From: JANPLG01 sp964609085
GTDB lineage: Bacteria > Armatimonadota > SYMT01
Direction: 5' to 3'
Length of the DNA: 39,083 nt
Assembly: GCA_964609085.1 (NCBI GenBank)
Contig: CAZSRZ010000046.1
Span: forward strand, 1 to 39,083
This document shows, one piece after another, positions 30,799 through 39,083 of the stretch. Both the position numbers and the translations under genes were made by a program. Under the pieces are notes generated by a model. The model was not told the DNA's origin, made no database searches, and saw only the letters and a list, made by a program, of their open reading frames with translations. Each line of letters starts with the position of its first letter. Position 1 is the stretch's first letter.

Positions 30799-32288
30799 CG
30801 GTCCCGCCGTCGAACTCCGGCCATGGGCGGTGCGCGGCTCTCGCGCGATGGGCTGTCGCCCTGGTGCTTGCGGGGGCTGCGCCCGCCTGGGCCGTCATTC
30901 CCGGGCTTGCCGGCCCTATTCAGGCGCTGACGCAGGCGCTGCCGCAAATACTGCCTGTCCTCCTCGCCGCTGTGGCGGGTGCCCTGGGTGTGCCTGCCTG
31001 GCGAGCGCGGTTCGCGGCGGCGGGCCGGTTCATGCTCACACGGACGGGCGTCGCCATCCTACTGGCTGCAGGGTTGCTGCTCTGCCTTGCGCCTGTGCTT
31101 TTTCCTCGCGGCGGCCGGACCCAACTGGCTGTCGGCGCAGCCCCACCCTCCCCATCCCCCGGAGACTCCTGGCCGATGTTCCGCCGGGATGGCCTGCGCA
31201 GCGGCAGTGATGGCCACGCCGGTCCAGAGAACCCCCGCCTCATCTGGTCGTTCTCCGACCCTTCTGTTCGGGTTATGGACATCGCCTCATCCCCGTCGGT
31301 CGTGGCGGGTCGCGTCTACTTCGCGGGTGCACAAGCGTCGGTCTTCGATACCGGCGGCCTGGTCTACGCGCTCAACGCGGCCACGGGGAAGCGACTGTGG
31401 CGGGTCGAGACAGAAATGCAGGGCTTCTCTTCCCCCGCGGTGGATCGCGGCCGAGTCTACGTGGGCGAGGGATTGCACACGGACGCGGGATGTCGGCTCC
31501 TCTGTCTCGACGCCGCGACGGGGCGAAAGCTCTGGAGCGTGCGGACCGGCAGCCACACAGAGTCCAGCCCAGCGATCGCGGCCGGCCGAATCTACTTCGG
31601 TGCCGGGGACGACGGCGCTTACGCCGCAGACGCCGCCTCCGGCAAGGTGCTCTGGCACTCGCCCGGCATGCACATCGACGTCTCACCGCTGGTCGCCGCT
31701 GGTCGGGCCTACTTCGGGACCGGCTACGGCAGACTACGGGCGCTGGCGCTCGACACTCGGACCGGGAAGCCGGTCTGGTCCACGCCGTGCGACCTGCCCG
31801 TCTGGGGACCGCCGGCCCTGAAGGATGGCCGGGTCATCTACGGGATCGGCAACGGGGACTTCGGCAGCAGCTCGCCCAGCCCGCGAGGCGGCATCTGGTC
31901 GCTGGATGCGGCAACCGGCAGGCAGGCGTGGCGCACCGAGCTTCCAGACGCCGTGCTGTCCGCGATATCGGTCCAGGGTGGGTTGGCGATCGCCGGATGT
32001 CGCGACGGGAATGTCTATGCACTCGATCTCGCCACCGGCAGACGTCGTTGGACCGCCCCGATCGGCGGTCCCATTGTCGCCTCGCCCGCCGGCGACGGCC
32101 GTCGCGTGTACATTGCCGCCGCGGGAGCGCTCACAGCGCTGGATGCGGCGACCGGTCGGCGCGTGGCGGCCGTGGACATCCGCCCGCTCACGGCCCCGGA
32201 TGTGGAGCTCTACAGCAGCCCAGCGCTGGTCGGTGGCCGCGTCTACCTGGGAACGAGCGAGGGAAGGCTGCTGTGCTTCGGGAAGTGA
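30795..32288 (+). CDS. membrane-anchored PQQ/BamB-like beta-propeller protein
   Basis: A 497-residue protein, last of the operon; ATG 30795 overlaps the preceding stop in ATGA. The N-terminal ~110 residues hold a leader-like hydrophobic segment and two or three further hydrophobic helices (LPQILPVLLAAVAGALG, VAILLAAGLLLCLAPVLF). The rest, from about residue 130, is a propeller of PQQ-type repeats: GLVYALNAATGKRLWRVE, CRLLCLDAATGRKLWSVR, GAYAADAASGKVLWHS, RALALDTRTGKPVWST, GIWSLDAATGRQAWRTE, NVYALDLATGRRRWTA, ending GRLLCFGK. No quinone-binding residues are visible; BamB-like scaffolding is more likely than dehydrogenase activity. It presumably faces the periplasm. Confidence 0.87.
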   Translation: MTVPPSNSGHGRCAALARWAVALVLAGAAPAWAVIPGLAGPIQALTQALPQILPVLLAAVAGALGVPAWRARFAAAGRFMLTRTGVAILLAAGLLLCLAPVLFPRGGRTQLAVGAAPPSPSPGDSWPMFRRDGLRSGSDGHAGPENPRLIWSFSDPSVRVMDIASSPSVVAGRVYFAGAQASVFDTGGLVYALNAATGKRLWRVETEMQGFSSPAVDRGRVYVGEGLHTDAGCRLLCLDAATGRKLWSVRTGSHTESSPAIAAGRIYFGAGDDGAYAADAASGKVLWHSPGMHIDVSPLVAAGRAYFGTGYGRLRALALDTRTGKPVWSTPCDLPVWGPPALKDGRVIYGIGNGDFGSSSPSPRGGIWSLDAATGRQAWRTELPDAVLSAISVQGGLAIAGCRDGNVYALDLATGRRRWTAPIGGPIVASPAGDGRRVYIAAAGALTALDAATGRRVAAVDIRPLTAPDVELYSSPALVGGRVYLGTSEGRLLCFGK

Positions 32289-32327
32289 CCCGCGCGGACG
32301 CCACGGGCGAGACCGGCTGCGACCGTT

Positions 32328-33989
32328 TCAGCCGTCCGCCGAGGGGAGCAGGGGCTCGTCCGCGCCGGAGGGACGGGCGATGCGCAAGATGTGGCTGAGG
32401 CTGGGGGCGATCTGCGCCGGCTGCACCGGACCGGCGTAGGTTCCGGGCCGTATCCCGGGGCCGCCCATCAGTAACACCACGTGGCTGTCATACGGGAAGG
32501 GCGTTCCGTGGGAGGTGCCTGTGCCGACCGGCGCGGTGCCCGGCAGCCAGTGCGGGTCCAGGATTACCACCACGTCTCCCGAGCGAGTCGGGTGGACCCC
32601 GGGACCCAGTCGCCTGCCGATCGCTGTGTTGGGCACCCGGCCCTGCAGTATGGCGGTGCGCCCGTACGTGGAATGGACGCCGGGAATACTCCGCAGGGCG
32701 TCGCCGACAATCTCTTCCATCCGAGTTCGATTGTGGCCCGCCGCATTGACAGCCACATCGTTGAAATAGAGTTCGCCATTCTCAAAGCTCAGGATCCAGT
32801 CGCCGTCCCCAAGCGCCTTGTCCAGTGCCGCCTCGGCGGCAGCGCGAACTGCGGTCGCGACGATGCGCAGCGCCGGGATGCCGCTCTGGGAATTCAACTC
32901 GGGAATCACCGCTACCCCATGGTCCGCTGAGATGCAGATCGTCACCGCCGCGAGCCCGCCGGGGACCAGCTTCCCGATTTCGTTGAAGAAGCGGGACAAT
33001 TGGCGATCGGTCTGCACGCTGATGTCCAGCACCTCGGCGCTGTCCGGCCCGTAGGCGTGCCCCACATAGTCGTTGCTGGCGAGATTGATCGAGAGGATGT
33101 CCGGGATCTCGTCCTGGCCGAGTCCCTCGGCTTTCGCTGCGGCGAGCGCCGTGTCGAGGGTGAAGGCATTCGCCGAGGGGCTGACGGCAAAAGGGGTGTA
33201 AGTCTTGCCGGTCAGCGCGTGCGAGAAGCTCGGGTTCGCGCCCGGTCGCTTCCAGACCCGTCTCATGGCGCCGTCGGGAACGGCGGGCGTCCAGGGAGTC
33301 TGGCGGAGCGCATCCGGTTGACGCAGGGCGTTCACGGAGACGGCCCAATCCGGAAGCTTGCCGGTCTTGCAATAGTAGCTGCTCGAGATCCATCTGCCGT
33401 CGGATTCGTCAAACCAGACGACGGCATCTGCTCGGTGACCGGCCATCAGAATGGACGCCCGGTCCTTGAGCGAGACAGCGACGGTGCGTGCCTCGCCCCC
33501 CGTGGCGAGCTCGAGCTCGTCGCCGACGGTAGTGACGAGGAGATTGGCCGGGGACATCGGTTTCTCCGGGCTGTCGGGTTTCGCTCCCACCACCGTGCTC
33601 TTGGGGTCGTCGACGCAGTAAACACTCTTCTTCGTGTGTCGATCGAACCAGTTGTTGCCGACCACGCCGCTGAGGGCGGGCTGGGCGCCGCTGCCGATGA
33701 CGGCATGGCCGACGCCGGTCACAGTCCTATGGTGCGCGTAGCGGCAGTCAGGGAACCAGGCCCCGAGCGATTGAAGGTAGCGGAATCCGCCGACGGCGCG
33801 TCCGGTCCGCGGAGGCAGATAGAGATCCTGAAAGCGAGTCAGGTAGTCAGCGCGGAACTGGTCGATGGAGATCACCACGCAGAGGCGAGGTCGCCCCTCG
33901 CGATCCCGCCTCGAGGCGGATGGCGCAGGCGTGGCGACGAGGGCCGACAGGCTAATCGCGGCGGAGAGGACGAACGGGCGGCGGAACAT
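32328..33989 (-). CDS. PafA-type alkaline phosphatase (periplasmic)
   Basis: A 553-residue enzyme of the PafA branch of the alkaline phosphatase superfamily, which hydrolyses phosphate monoesters. A signal peptide spans about 1-26 (VLSAAISLSALVATPAPSAS). The metal-binding Asp is in VVISIDQFRADYL (Asp43), the nucleophile Thr91 in VTGVGHAVIGSG. The Lys-Arg pair that distinguishes PafA from diesterases is in VSLKDRASI (Lys175, Arg177). Further metal ligands are in ASNDYVGHAYGPDSAE, ISADHGVA and GTSHGTPFPYDSHV. ATG 33989 has no clear ribosome-binding site. It is convergent with the VWA/ExbB operon, so it is not part of it, and divergent from the LptD-like gene. Confidence 0.92.
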   Translation of the reverse strand: MFRRPFVLSAAISLSALVATPAPSASRRDREGRPRLCVVISIDQFRADYLTRFQDLYLPPRTGRAVGGFRYLQSLGAWFPDCRYAHHRTVTGVGHAVIGSGAQPALSGVVGNNWFDRHTKKSVYCVDDPKSTVVGAKPDSPEKPMSPANLLVTTVGDELELATGGEARTVAVSLKDRASILMAGHRADAVVWFDESDGRWISSSYYCKTGKLPDWAVSVNALRQPDALRQTPWTPAVPDGAMRRVWKRPGANPSFSHALTGKTYTPFAVSPSANAFTLDTALAAAKAEGLGQDEIPDILSINLASNDYVGHAYGPDSAEVLDISVQTDRQLSRFFNEIGKLVPGGLAAVTICISADHGVAVIPELNSQSGIPALRIVATAVRAAAEAALDKALGDGDWILSFENGELYFNDVAVNAAGHNRTRMEEIVGDALRSIPGVHSTYGRTAILQGRVPNTAIGRRLGPGVHPTRSGDVVVILDPHWLPGTAPVGTGTSHGTPFPYDSHVVLLMGGPGIRPGTYAGPVQPAQIAPSLSHILRIARPSGADEPLLPSADG

Positions 33990-34158
33990 GGGGAGGCTTC
34001 ATTTACGGCTGACGACGGCACGACATGATTCTTCATCAGCAGGCGGGAGTCACCTTAAGGTTCGGAAGCTAGCGCAACCAAATCAGGTGGGAGGAAATCA
34101 AATCAGCAGTCCGGAACGAGTGGATCGGAAGTCACGTGCCTTCCGGAGCTTTTCTCTG

Positions 34159-36135
34159 ATGCGTGTCCGCCTCTATCGTGCCCTCTCGGCCCTGCTGGCC
34201 GTCCTCGGTCTTCTGTTGCTGTTGCCCCGGCCGGCGTCCGCTGCGGGGGCGATTCGGCTGTCCGCCAGCCCCAACGTGCTCCTGGCCGACGGAATCAGCA
34301 CCACGACCATCACGGCCGAGGTGCGCATGGGCAGCGGCCGTCCGGCGCGCGACGGCACCGAGGTGCGCTTCTACACCACGGCGGGCACGATCACGGCCGC
34401 CGCATTCACCTCCGCCGGCGTTGCCCGGGCCACGCTGAAATCCTCCAGCATCCCACAGGCGGCGAACGTGAGCGTCGCCGTCGGCGTCGATCAGGCCGTC
34501 ATCGTCGTCCCGATGGTCAGCAAAGTAGTGGAAGCCAGCGTCGGAGGCAGGGTGATGCGCATCACCGCCGGCTACGTCGCCTACAGCGAGGACAAGCGCT
34601 TCATCCAGGCGGACAACCAGGTAAAGCTCCGCTTCCGCGGCGTGGAAATCGAAGCCAACTCTGTCCAGCTAGATGTGACGGGCGAAAACGTGAAGGCCCT
34701 CGGCAAGGTCCAGATCGCCAGCGGGGACAAGACCCTTGTCGGCGAACGGCTCTGGCTCGATCTGAAGACGTTTGAGGGCTACATCCTGGCTGTGCGAGTG
34801 CGGAAGTGGTTCAGCGCCTACGGCCTCACCGAGCTGCCCGAGCGGCCGCGGAACCAGAATCCGGACTTCGATCTGGTTGATCTCTCCGACAGCAAGGTGA
34901 TGTGGGTGGGGAAGTCGGCGGATTACATCGTCGGCGAGCGGGTGCAGTTGCAAAACGCCCGCGCCTATGTGGGCGGGATCAAGACGCTGAGGATGCCGTT
35001 CCACAAGAGCAACCTGCAGGCGGGCTTCGATCAGACGGAGCAATACGTCGGCTTCGGGACCGAAGGGGTTTCGGTGGACATTCCCTTCTACCTACGGATG
35101 TCGCCGGATTCCGCTACCGCCCTGCGGTTCGGCTATGGTTCGCGCAGCGGCGGCATCGGCAACTTCACCCGCAACCAGGGTCTCAGCCTGGATCTGGTCC
35201 AGAGCTACGGGTTTGCTGGAGCCAGCGAGGGACAGGCAGCGCTCACCAATATGTCGTCGTTCGACAAGTGGGGATTCGCCTGGAACCACAACCAGCAGAT
35301 CACCAAGACGACCCGACTTGCGGCGGACATTCAGTTCCCCGAACACCGTGATATCTACGTCGGCACCCATCTCACCAGCGGAATGCCGATCGGCACCTTC
35401 AGCGCCTCGATGAACGCAGCGAAGAACCGTTACTCCGCCGGCTTCGCGAAGACCATGTCGCTCGGATTCGAGACCAAGCCGAAGCCGGTCGCGAGCGGCC
35501 TCCTGGCCCTCAGCGCGGTGGCGGGCTTCTACCGACGGGATGCCCAGGAACTCAGGATCTCACGCGGGCTTGCAGGGACGCGTGGACTCCGGGTGCCGGT
35601 CGCCGAGAGCCAGTATCAGTCGCTCGGGCTAAAAATCGGCGCCCGGCCGGCCAACCTTGGGAAGGGGCTGAGCCTCAACAGCAGCGCCACCCTGCAGGGA
35701 ATCTCCGGCAGCTCACGCAACGGCTTCGGTCCCGCCCTGGAGACCTCGCTGCAGAAGACACTCCCCAACAACGGGCTTGTCTCCTTCGGGCTCAGCTACA
35801 ACCACCTGGCGTCGGTCACCGACCTCTTGCCCACGACCGGGCGGACCAACGCCACGTTGAACCTCACCTACCCAGTTTCCAGTCGTTTTCGCCTGCTGGC
35901 CATCGGATCCATGGGACTCGACTCTCCCAACACCCACAGCATCTTCCAGGCGAGCTACAACCTGAACCAGAAGTGGCGTCTGGACCTGCTGCACAGCATG
36001 TTCCAGTTCGGCGGGTTCAACGATTTCGATTTCCAGGTCGGAATCGCGCGGGCCATCGGCAACCGGGAACTGGGCCTCTACTGGTCGCGACGAGAAGGCC
36101 GGTTCATCGTCGAGTTCGGCGCCGCCCGCTTCTAG
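34159..36135 (+). CDS. LptA/LptD-like outer-membrane protein with an N-terminal Ig (Big_1) domain
   Basis: A 658-residue protein predicted in the outer membrane. ATG 34159 follows GGAG by ten bases, and a signal peptide comes next (ALLAVLGLLLLLPRPASAAG). Residues about 32-110 are an invasin-type Ig domain (LSASPNVLLADGISTTTITA, DGTEVRFYTTAGTITAAAFT, VARATLKSS). Residues about 130-220 look like an OstA/LptA beta-jelly roll (AGYVAYSEDKRFIQADNQVK, IEANSVQLDVTGENVKALGK). The remaining ~400 residues show alternating beta-barrel strands (for example TALRFGYGSRSGG, AGFYRRDAQ) and end in GAARF, with a C-terminal aromatic as in outer-membrane porins. This resembles an LptA-LptD fusion for lipopolysaccharide-type transport. 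The Ig domain is unusual for LptD. Confidence 0.75.
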   Translation: MRVRLYRALSALLAVLGLLLLLPRPASAAGAIRLSASPNVLLADGISTTTITAEVRMGSGRPARDGTEVRFYTTAGTITAAAFTSAGVARATLKSSSIPQAANVSVAVGVDQAVIVVPMVSKVVEASVGGRVMRITAGYVAYSEDKRFIQADNQVKLRFRGVEIEANSVQLDVTGENVKALGKVQIASGDKTLVGERLWLDLKTFEGYILAVRVRKWFSAYGLTELPERPRNQNPDFDLVDLSDSKVMWVGKSADYIVGERVQLQNARAYVGGIKTLRMPFHKSNLQAGFDQTEQYVGFGTEGVSVDIPFYLRMSPDSATALRFGYGSRSGGIGNFTRNQGLSLDLVQSYGFAGASEGQAALTNMSSFDKWGFAWNHNQQITKTTRLAADIQFPEHRDIYVGTHLTSGMPIGTFSASMNAAKNRYSAGFAKTMSLGFETKPKPVASGLLALSAVAGFYRRDAQELRISRGLAGTRGLRVPVAESQYQSLGLKIGARPANLGKGLSLNSSATLQGISGSSRNGFGPALETSLQKTLPNNGLVSFGLSYNHLASVTDLLPTTGRTNATLNLTYPVSSRFRLLAIGSMGLDSPNTHSIFQASYNLNQKWRLDLLHSMFQFGGFNDFDFQVGIARAIGNRELGLYWSRREGRFIVEFGAARF

Positions 36136-36168
36136 CGACGGCGGGGCTCGGCTGGGGCGAGCAGCTCG

Positions 36169-36424
36169 GCGTACGCGCAGCGCCAAGACCCCGGGACCGC
36201 AGAGCTCCAGCTCAGCATGCGCGGGGCGCCGGAACCCTGGGACCGCAGAGCTCCAGCTCGGCATGCGCGNNNNNNNNNNNNNNNNNNNNNNNNNNNNNNN
36301 NNNNNNNNNNNNNNNNNNNNNNNNNNNNNNNNNNNNNNNNNNNNNNNNNNNNNNNNNNNNNNNNNNNNNGCATGCGCGGGGCGCCGGAACCCTGGGACCG
36401 CAGAGCTCCAGCTCGGCATGCGCG
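36169..36424. repeat. 46-bp tandem repeat, interrupted by the assembly gap
   Basis: A 46-bp unit starting GCATGCGCGGGGCGCC occurs at 36215-36260 and, after the gap, at 36370-36415. A diverged copy precedes it (36169-36214), and partial copies flank the gap (36261-36269) and the right end (36416-36424). The two full copies are identical. 46 is not a multiple of three, so any translation cycles through all frames and the repeat is non-coding. Copy number is unknown because the gap falls inside it. The units contain GCATGC and GAGCTC palindromes. Confidence 0.85.
36270..36369. other. assembly gap (100 N) within the tandem repeat
   Basis: Exactly 100 N, a placeholder length. It lies in the middle of identical 46-bp repeats, the likely cause of the assembly break. 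Confidence 0.95.
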
Positions 36425-36476
36425 TCTGCGGACCCCGCCAGTTGACACCGCACGGAAGGACCCATCTCCACCCGTT

Positions 36477-36512
36477 GAGAAGGAGATGGAGAAGGAGAAG
36501 GAGAAGGAGAAG
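36477..36512 (+). repeat. purine hexanucleotide microsatellite
   Basis: About six imperfect GAGAAG-type repeats, 56 bases upstream of the next gene. They contain several Shine-Dalgarno-like GGAG elements and a tiny frame from ATG 36486 that ends at 36527 after 13 codons; a leader-peptide role is speculative. Confidence 0.6.
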
Positions 36513-36567
36513 CCCCGAACTTGCTGACTCCTGGCGTCGAGTACTGCCAACATGCAGGAAGACACTA

Positions 36568-38295
36568 ATGTTGCTATTGAGCTCTCTGCAGGCAACTCGC
36601 ATCCGTTGGTTCAGGACCGCTGCGTTGGCGCTGGCCTGTGCGCTTGCCACGAGGAGTAGTGGCTCGGCCGCCCTGCCCGAGTTGCCGAAGCGACCGCTCA
36701 CGCTGAAGGTGGTGGGCGAAGCCGTCGGTGACCTCCTGGCCGGCCTGGAGACCGAGAACGAGAAGTACACGGCGGCCGGAGGGCTCGCCAACCTGAAGCT
36801 GGATGTCCAGGCGTCGGGCGTGCCCGCAGATCGGGTGCTCACGGCAGTGGCCGGCGTCCTGGGCGCTGAGTGGAGGTGCACGGCGTCCGGCGAACTGGCG
36901 CGATTCGAGCTCCGTCGAACGAGGGCAATCGTCGCATGGGAAGCAGAGTGGCAGCAGGCCCGCCGAGCGGCTGAGAGGCGAGCTCGCCAGGTCCAGTTCG
37001 AGACCATTGCCCAACATGTCCGGGAAGGCCTGACTGCCTTGTCGAATCAACCCGGTCGAGATGCGGCCGGTCGAGATGTGGAAGCAGGCGAGAGTTACCC
37101 GGCCTCGGTTGTTGATCCGGGGTACGCGCGTGTGGTGGCATCCTTGAGCCCGACCGAGCTAGAGGCCATTGTCTGCCACATGGCCGAACAGGCGCCGCTG
37201 CGAGACGGAGACGTGCCCTCTCCAGCACCCCCACCTCTCATCAAGCGATTCACGGATCTTACGCCTCGCCAGGAACAGGCCGTCCGGAAGGTCCTACCTG
37301 AACCGGGCGCGCCGGACCTCTCACCAGTTTGGGCCGAACGGCTTCGAGATCTGAGTCAACTAGTCCTCTCCTTCGATGGTGACGAGGGGATCGCGATCGG
37401 CGTGTACTTTTATGGGCCGGGAGGTGATCGATGGGGCGGAGCCGCGGTGGGTCGGAGCACGTCCGCCGCAAAGCTTGAGACGGCCATTCAGACGGCGATT
37501 CTGTCGTCACTCTCCAGACGAGCGACGCCGCCGGATGCACTCTTGGGTTCTGCTCCGACGCGGGACGGCAACGTTTCTCCCCCTGTTCGGATTGCGGACG
37601 AGAAGCTGGCGCTCGCTCGACCCGCACTGCCGGAGTTCCCTCTCGATCATGAGTTCCTCAAGAGTATGGCTGAGGGGACAGGACTGCCGCTCGTCAGTGA
37701 TCACCACTCCCGCTCTCGACGGGTTAGGCTGCCGGCGGGAGCCACCGTCCGCGAGCAGTTGGAAGCCGCTTCCGGCCGCTTTGGGCGAGTCTACGCCGTG
37801 CGTGACGGCATCCTGATGAGCCGAAGCATCTATTGGCCGGACCGTGATCAGGAAGAAGCGCCGGCGCCGTGGTTTGAGCAATGGATCCATGCCAAGCAAT
37901 CGGGGCGTGGCCTGCGGCTGGAGGACATCTATCTCATGGGTTCCCTCCCTCGACTCCAGCTCTGCAGCCTGGGGGCCTACCGCGACGGGAGCGTTCACTT
38001 CCAGTCCGAGCTGGCCTCCGTTCGTGGCGCCGGCTGGCTCTGGAGCCTGATGAAGGAACTGCCTGCGGCGGACCGAAAAAAGGCGGAGAGCGATGCCGGG
38101 ATGCCTCTGGGTCGCCTCAGCCTGCGGAAACGCATCATGATCCAGAGCGCGGTGGGCATCAGGGCCGATTGGGCAGCAGTGAGACTGTTCGTAACACAGC
38201 GGGCATCCCCCTACAATCCGGGCGATCGCATGTTCCGCGGAATGCTCGGGGTGTTTCAGGGCGAGCGAAAGGTGCCCTTGTGGACGTCTCCCTGA
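36568..38295 (+). CDS. secreted protein with STN-like segments, function unknown
   Basis: A 575-residue exported protein. ATG 36568 has AGGAAG six bases upstream; the longer frame from 36217 runs through the gap and repeats and is not believed. The signal peptide is about 1-32 (ALALACALATRSSGSA). Two segments resemble the short secretin/TonB N-terminal (STN) fold: about 40-120 (LTLKVVGEAVGDLLAGL, LANLKLDVQASGVPADRVLTAVAGVLGAEWR) and about 355-420 (FLKSMAEGTGLPLVSD, VRLPAGATVREQLEAASG). STN domains usually occur in secretins and TonB-dependent receptors, but no secretin channel or barrel was seen here. Between them is a helical, charged region. It ends six bases before a broken PLD-SNF2 frame. 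The function is unknown. Confidence 0.65.
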   Translation: MLLLSSLQATRIRWFRTAALALACALATRSSGSAALPELPKRPLTLKVVGEAVGDLLAGLETENEKYTAAGGLANLKLDVQASGVPADRVLTAVAGVLGAEWRCTASGELARFELRRTRAIVAWEAEWQQARRAAERRARQVQFETIAQHVREGLTALSNQPGRDAAGRDVEAGESYPASVVDPGYARVVASLSPTELEAIVCHMAEQAPLRDGDVPSPAPPPLIKRFTDLTPRQEQAVRKVLPEPGAPDLSPVWAERLRDLSQLVLSFDGDEGIAIGVYFYGPGGDRWGGAAVGRSTSAAKLETAIQTAILSSLSRRATPPDALLGSAPTRDGNVSPPVRIADEKLALARPALPEFPLDHEFLKSMAEGTGLPLVSDHHSRSRRVRLPAGATVREQLEAASGRFGRVYAVRDGILMSRSIYWPDRDQEEAPAPWFEQWIHAKQSGRGLRLEDIYLMGSLPRLQLCSLGAYRDGSVHFQSELASVRGAGWLWSLMKELPAADRKKAESDAGMPLGRLSLRKRIMIQSAVGIRADWAAVRLFVTQRASPYNPGDRMFRGMLGVFQGERKVPLWTSP

Positions 38296-38303
38296 TAGCC
38301 TGA

Positions 38304-39083
38304 ACGCCCCGCTCGCCGAACCTGCAGGCGGCTCTGTTGGATCGCGGCGGCGTCGAAGCCCGGTGCTACGCGCGGGCAAGGTTCCACGCCAAGGCCTACG
38401 TGGTCCACCGTCCCTCCCACCCTCCCGTGGCGGGCATTCTCGGCAGCGGCAATTTCACGCTTCCCGGCCTGACTCGCAACATCGAGTTGAATGTCGAGCT
38501 CTCGCGTGAGCAAGCCCACCACCTCCGCGACTGGTACGAAGAGCGGTGGCAAGAAGCATCCACCGATATCGTCACCGAAGATCTTCGCCTCGAGTTGCGT
38601 CGACAGCTCGATCTGTACGATCCCCACTCCCTCTATGTGAAGGCGCTGCTTCTTTGGGGTGACCACGTGCAGGGCGCACGCGCAAAGCCGGAAGATTCCG
38701 TGATCCAGCCGCTACTCGACCCCCATCAGTACGAGGGATTTCGGCGCGCCGTCCAGATTGCCGATCGCCAAGAAGGGGTGATGGTGTGCGATGGCGTTGG
38801 CCTCGGCAAGAGCTTCATCGCGCTGGCGCTGATGGAGCACTACGGCCGGGGCGACGCTCAAAACGCCCAGGACAACATCCTGCTGATCGCGCCGCGCAGC
38901 GTGCTGCGATCCTCGTGGGAAGGCTACATGAAGAAGCACCTGCATCGGTACCTCTCGCCGTTCGGCACGATCCACGCCATGGCCATGACCGAACTGGGCT
39001 TCGAACCCTGGGTAGAGGGGACGAACCAGACCGATCGCCAGGCGCTGGTGCAGGAATGCGTCGAAGAAGTGATGCGCGTCCTC
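38304..39083 (+). pseudogene. 5'-truncated PLD-SNF2 helicase frame (3' end beyond the window)
   Basis: An open frame of 260 codons runs from just after an in-frame TGA (38301-38303) to the window edge. It encodes the later part of a phospholipase D-like domain (FHAKAYVVHRP near residue 20 and GILGSGNFTLPGL near 38, the HxK and GSxNF signatures). A linker follows, then a helicase start with LDPHQYEGFRRAVQI and Walker A DGVGLGKSF near 160, and IAPRSVL (motif Ia-like). PLD-SNF2 proteins normally have about 100 residues before the HxK. Here they are absent, no good start codon exists (TTG 38337 at best), and the upstream gene ends six bases before the frame opens. The gene looks truncated or rearranged, or its start was lost to an assembly error. 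Such fusions often occur in defence islands. Confidence 0.6.

Noticed and set aside
32314..32334. short hairpin between the PQQ gene and the phosphatase gene
   Set aside because: Only a 6-bp stem, overlapping the phosphatase stop codon, with no T-run.
36169..36424. CRISPR-like array
   Set aside because: Units are directly adjacent with no variable spacers, and no cas genes are present.
36217..36567. N-terminal extension of the STN-like protein through the gap
   Set aside because: It would translate the 46-bp repeat and 100 N; a good ribosome-binding site and signal peptide start at 36568.

Overview
The window is 39 kb of GC-rich bacterial DNA containing two 100-N scaffold gaps (21569-21668 and 36270-36369). 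The gene content suggests a diderm, probably Armatimonadota or Planctomycetota-like. In favour are a DUF1501 protein and a Gfo/Idh/MocA protein with twin-arginine leaders, a DUF1080 protein, a ceramidase-like secreted protein, BlaI/BlaR1-type regulation, ExbB/ExbD, and an LptA/LptD-like outer-membrane protein. The phylum is an inference; no rRNA or tRNA gene was seen.

Layout. 1-3.7 kb: a secreted beta-propeller protein, a small secreted protein, then a convergent oxidoreductase. 3.8-8.9 kb (minus strand): a tightly overlapping five-gene metal-uptake operon (DtxR-type regulator, TroA-type lipoprotein, ATPase, two permeases). Both permeases carry an extra C-terminal DtxR-like domain, and a promoter with an overlapping palindrome lies just upstream of the regulator. 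8.9-12.6 kb (minus): a GNAT acetyltransferase overlapping a DUF1501 gene, a small membrane protein and CorA. 12.8-20.4 kb (plus): DUF1080 protein, ceramidase-like protein, 2-hydroxyacid dehydrogenase, GH39-like protein lacking the usual acid/base Glu, YmdB-type phosphoesterase and a PKD-domain protein, followed by two hairpin terminators.

20.6-32.3 kb (plus) is the most unusual part: nine closely packed genes that look like one operon. They encode a BlaI repressor, an M56/BlaR1-type membrane protein fused to a von Willebrand A (VWA) domain, a 47-residue membrane protein, a large TPR protein, ExbB, ExbD, a TonB-like protein whose C-terminus is a VWA domain, a third secreted VWA protein, and a membrane-anchored PQQ/BamB-like propeller. 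My reading is a proton-motive-force-driven envelope machine under BlaI/BlaR1-type control, in which VWA domains replace the usual TonB and penicillin-sensor domains. Its substrate and function are unknown.

32.3-39.1 kb: a convergent PafA-like alkaline phosphatase, a divergent LptA/LptD-like protein with an Ig domain, a 46-bp tandem repeat interrupted by the second gap, a secreted protein with two STN-like segments, and a PLD-SNF2 helicase reading frame that lacks its 5' end and runs off the window.
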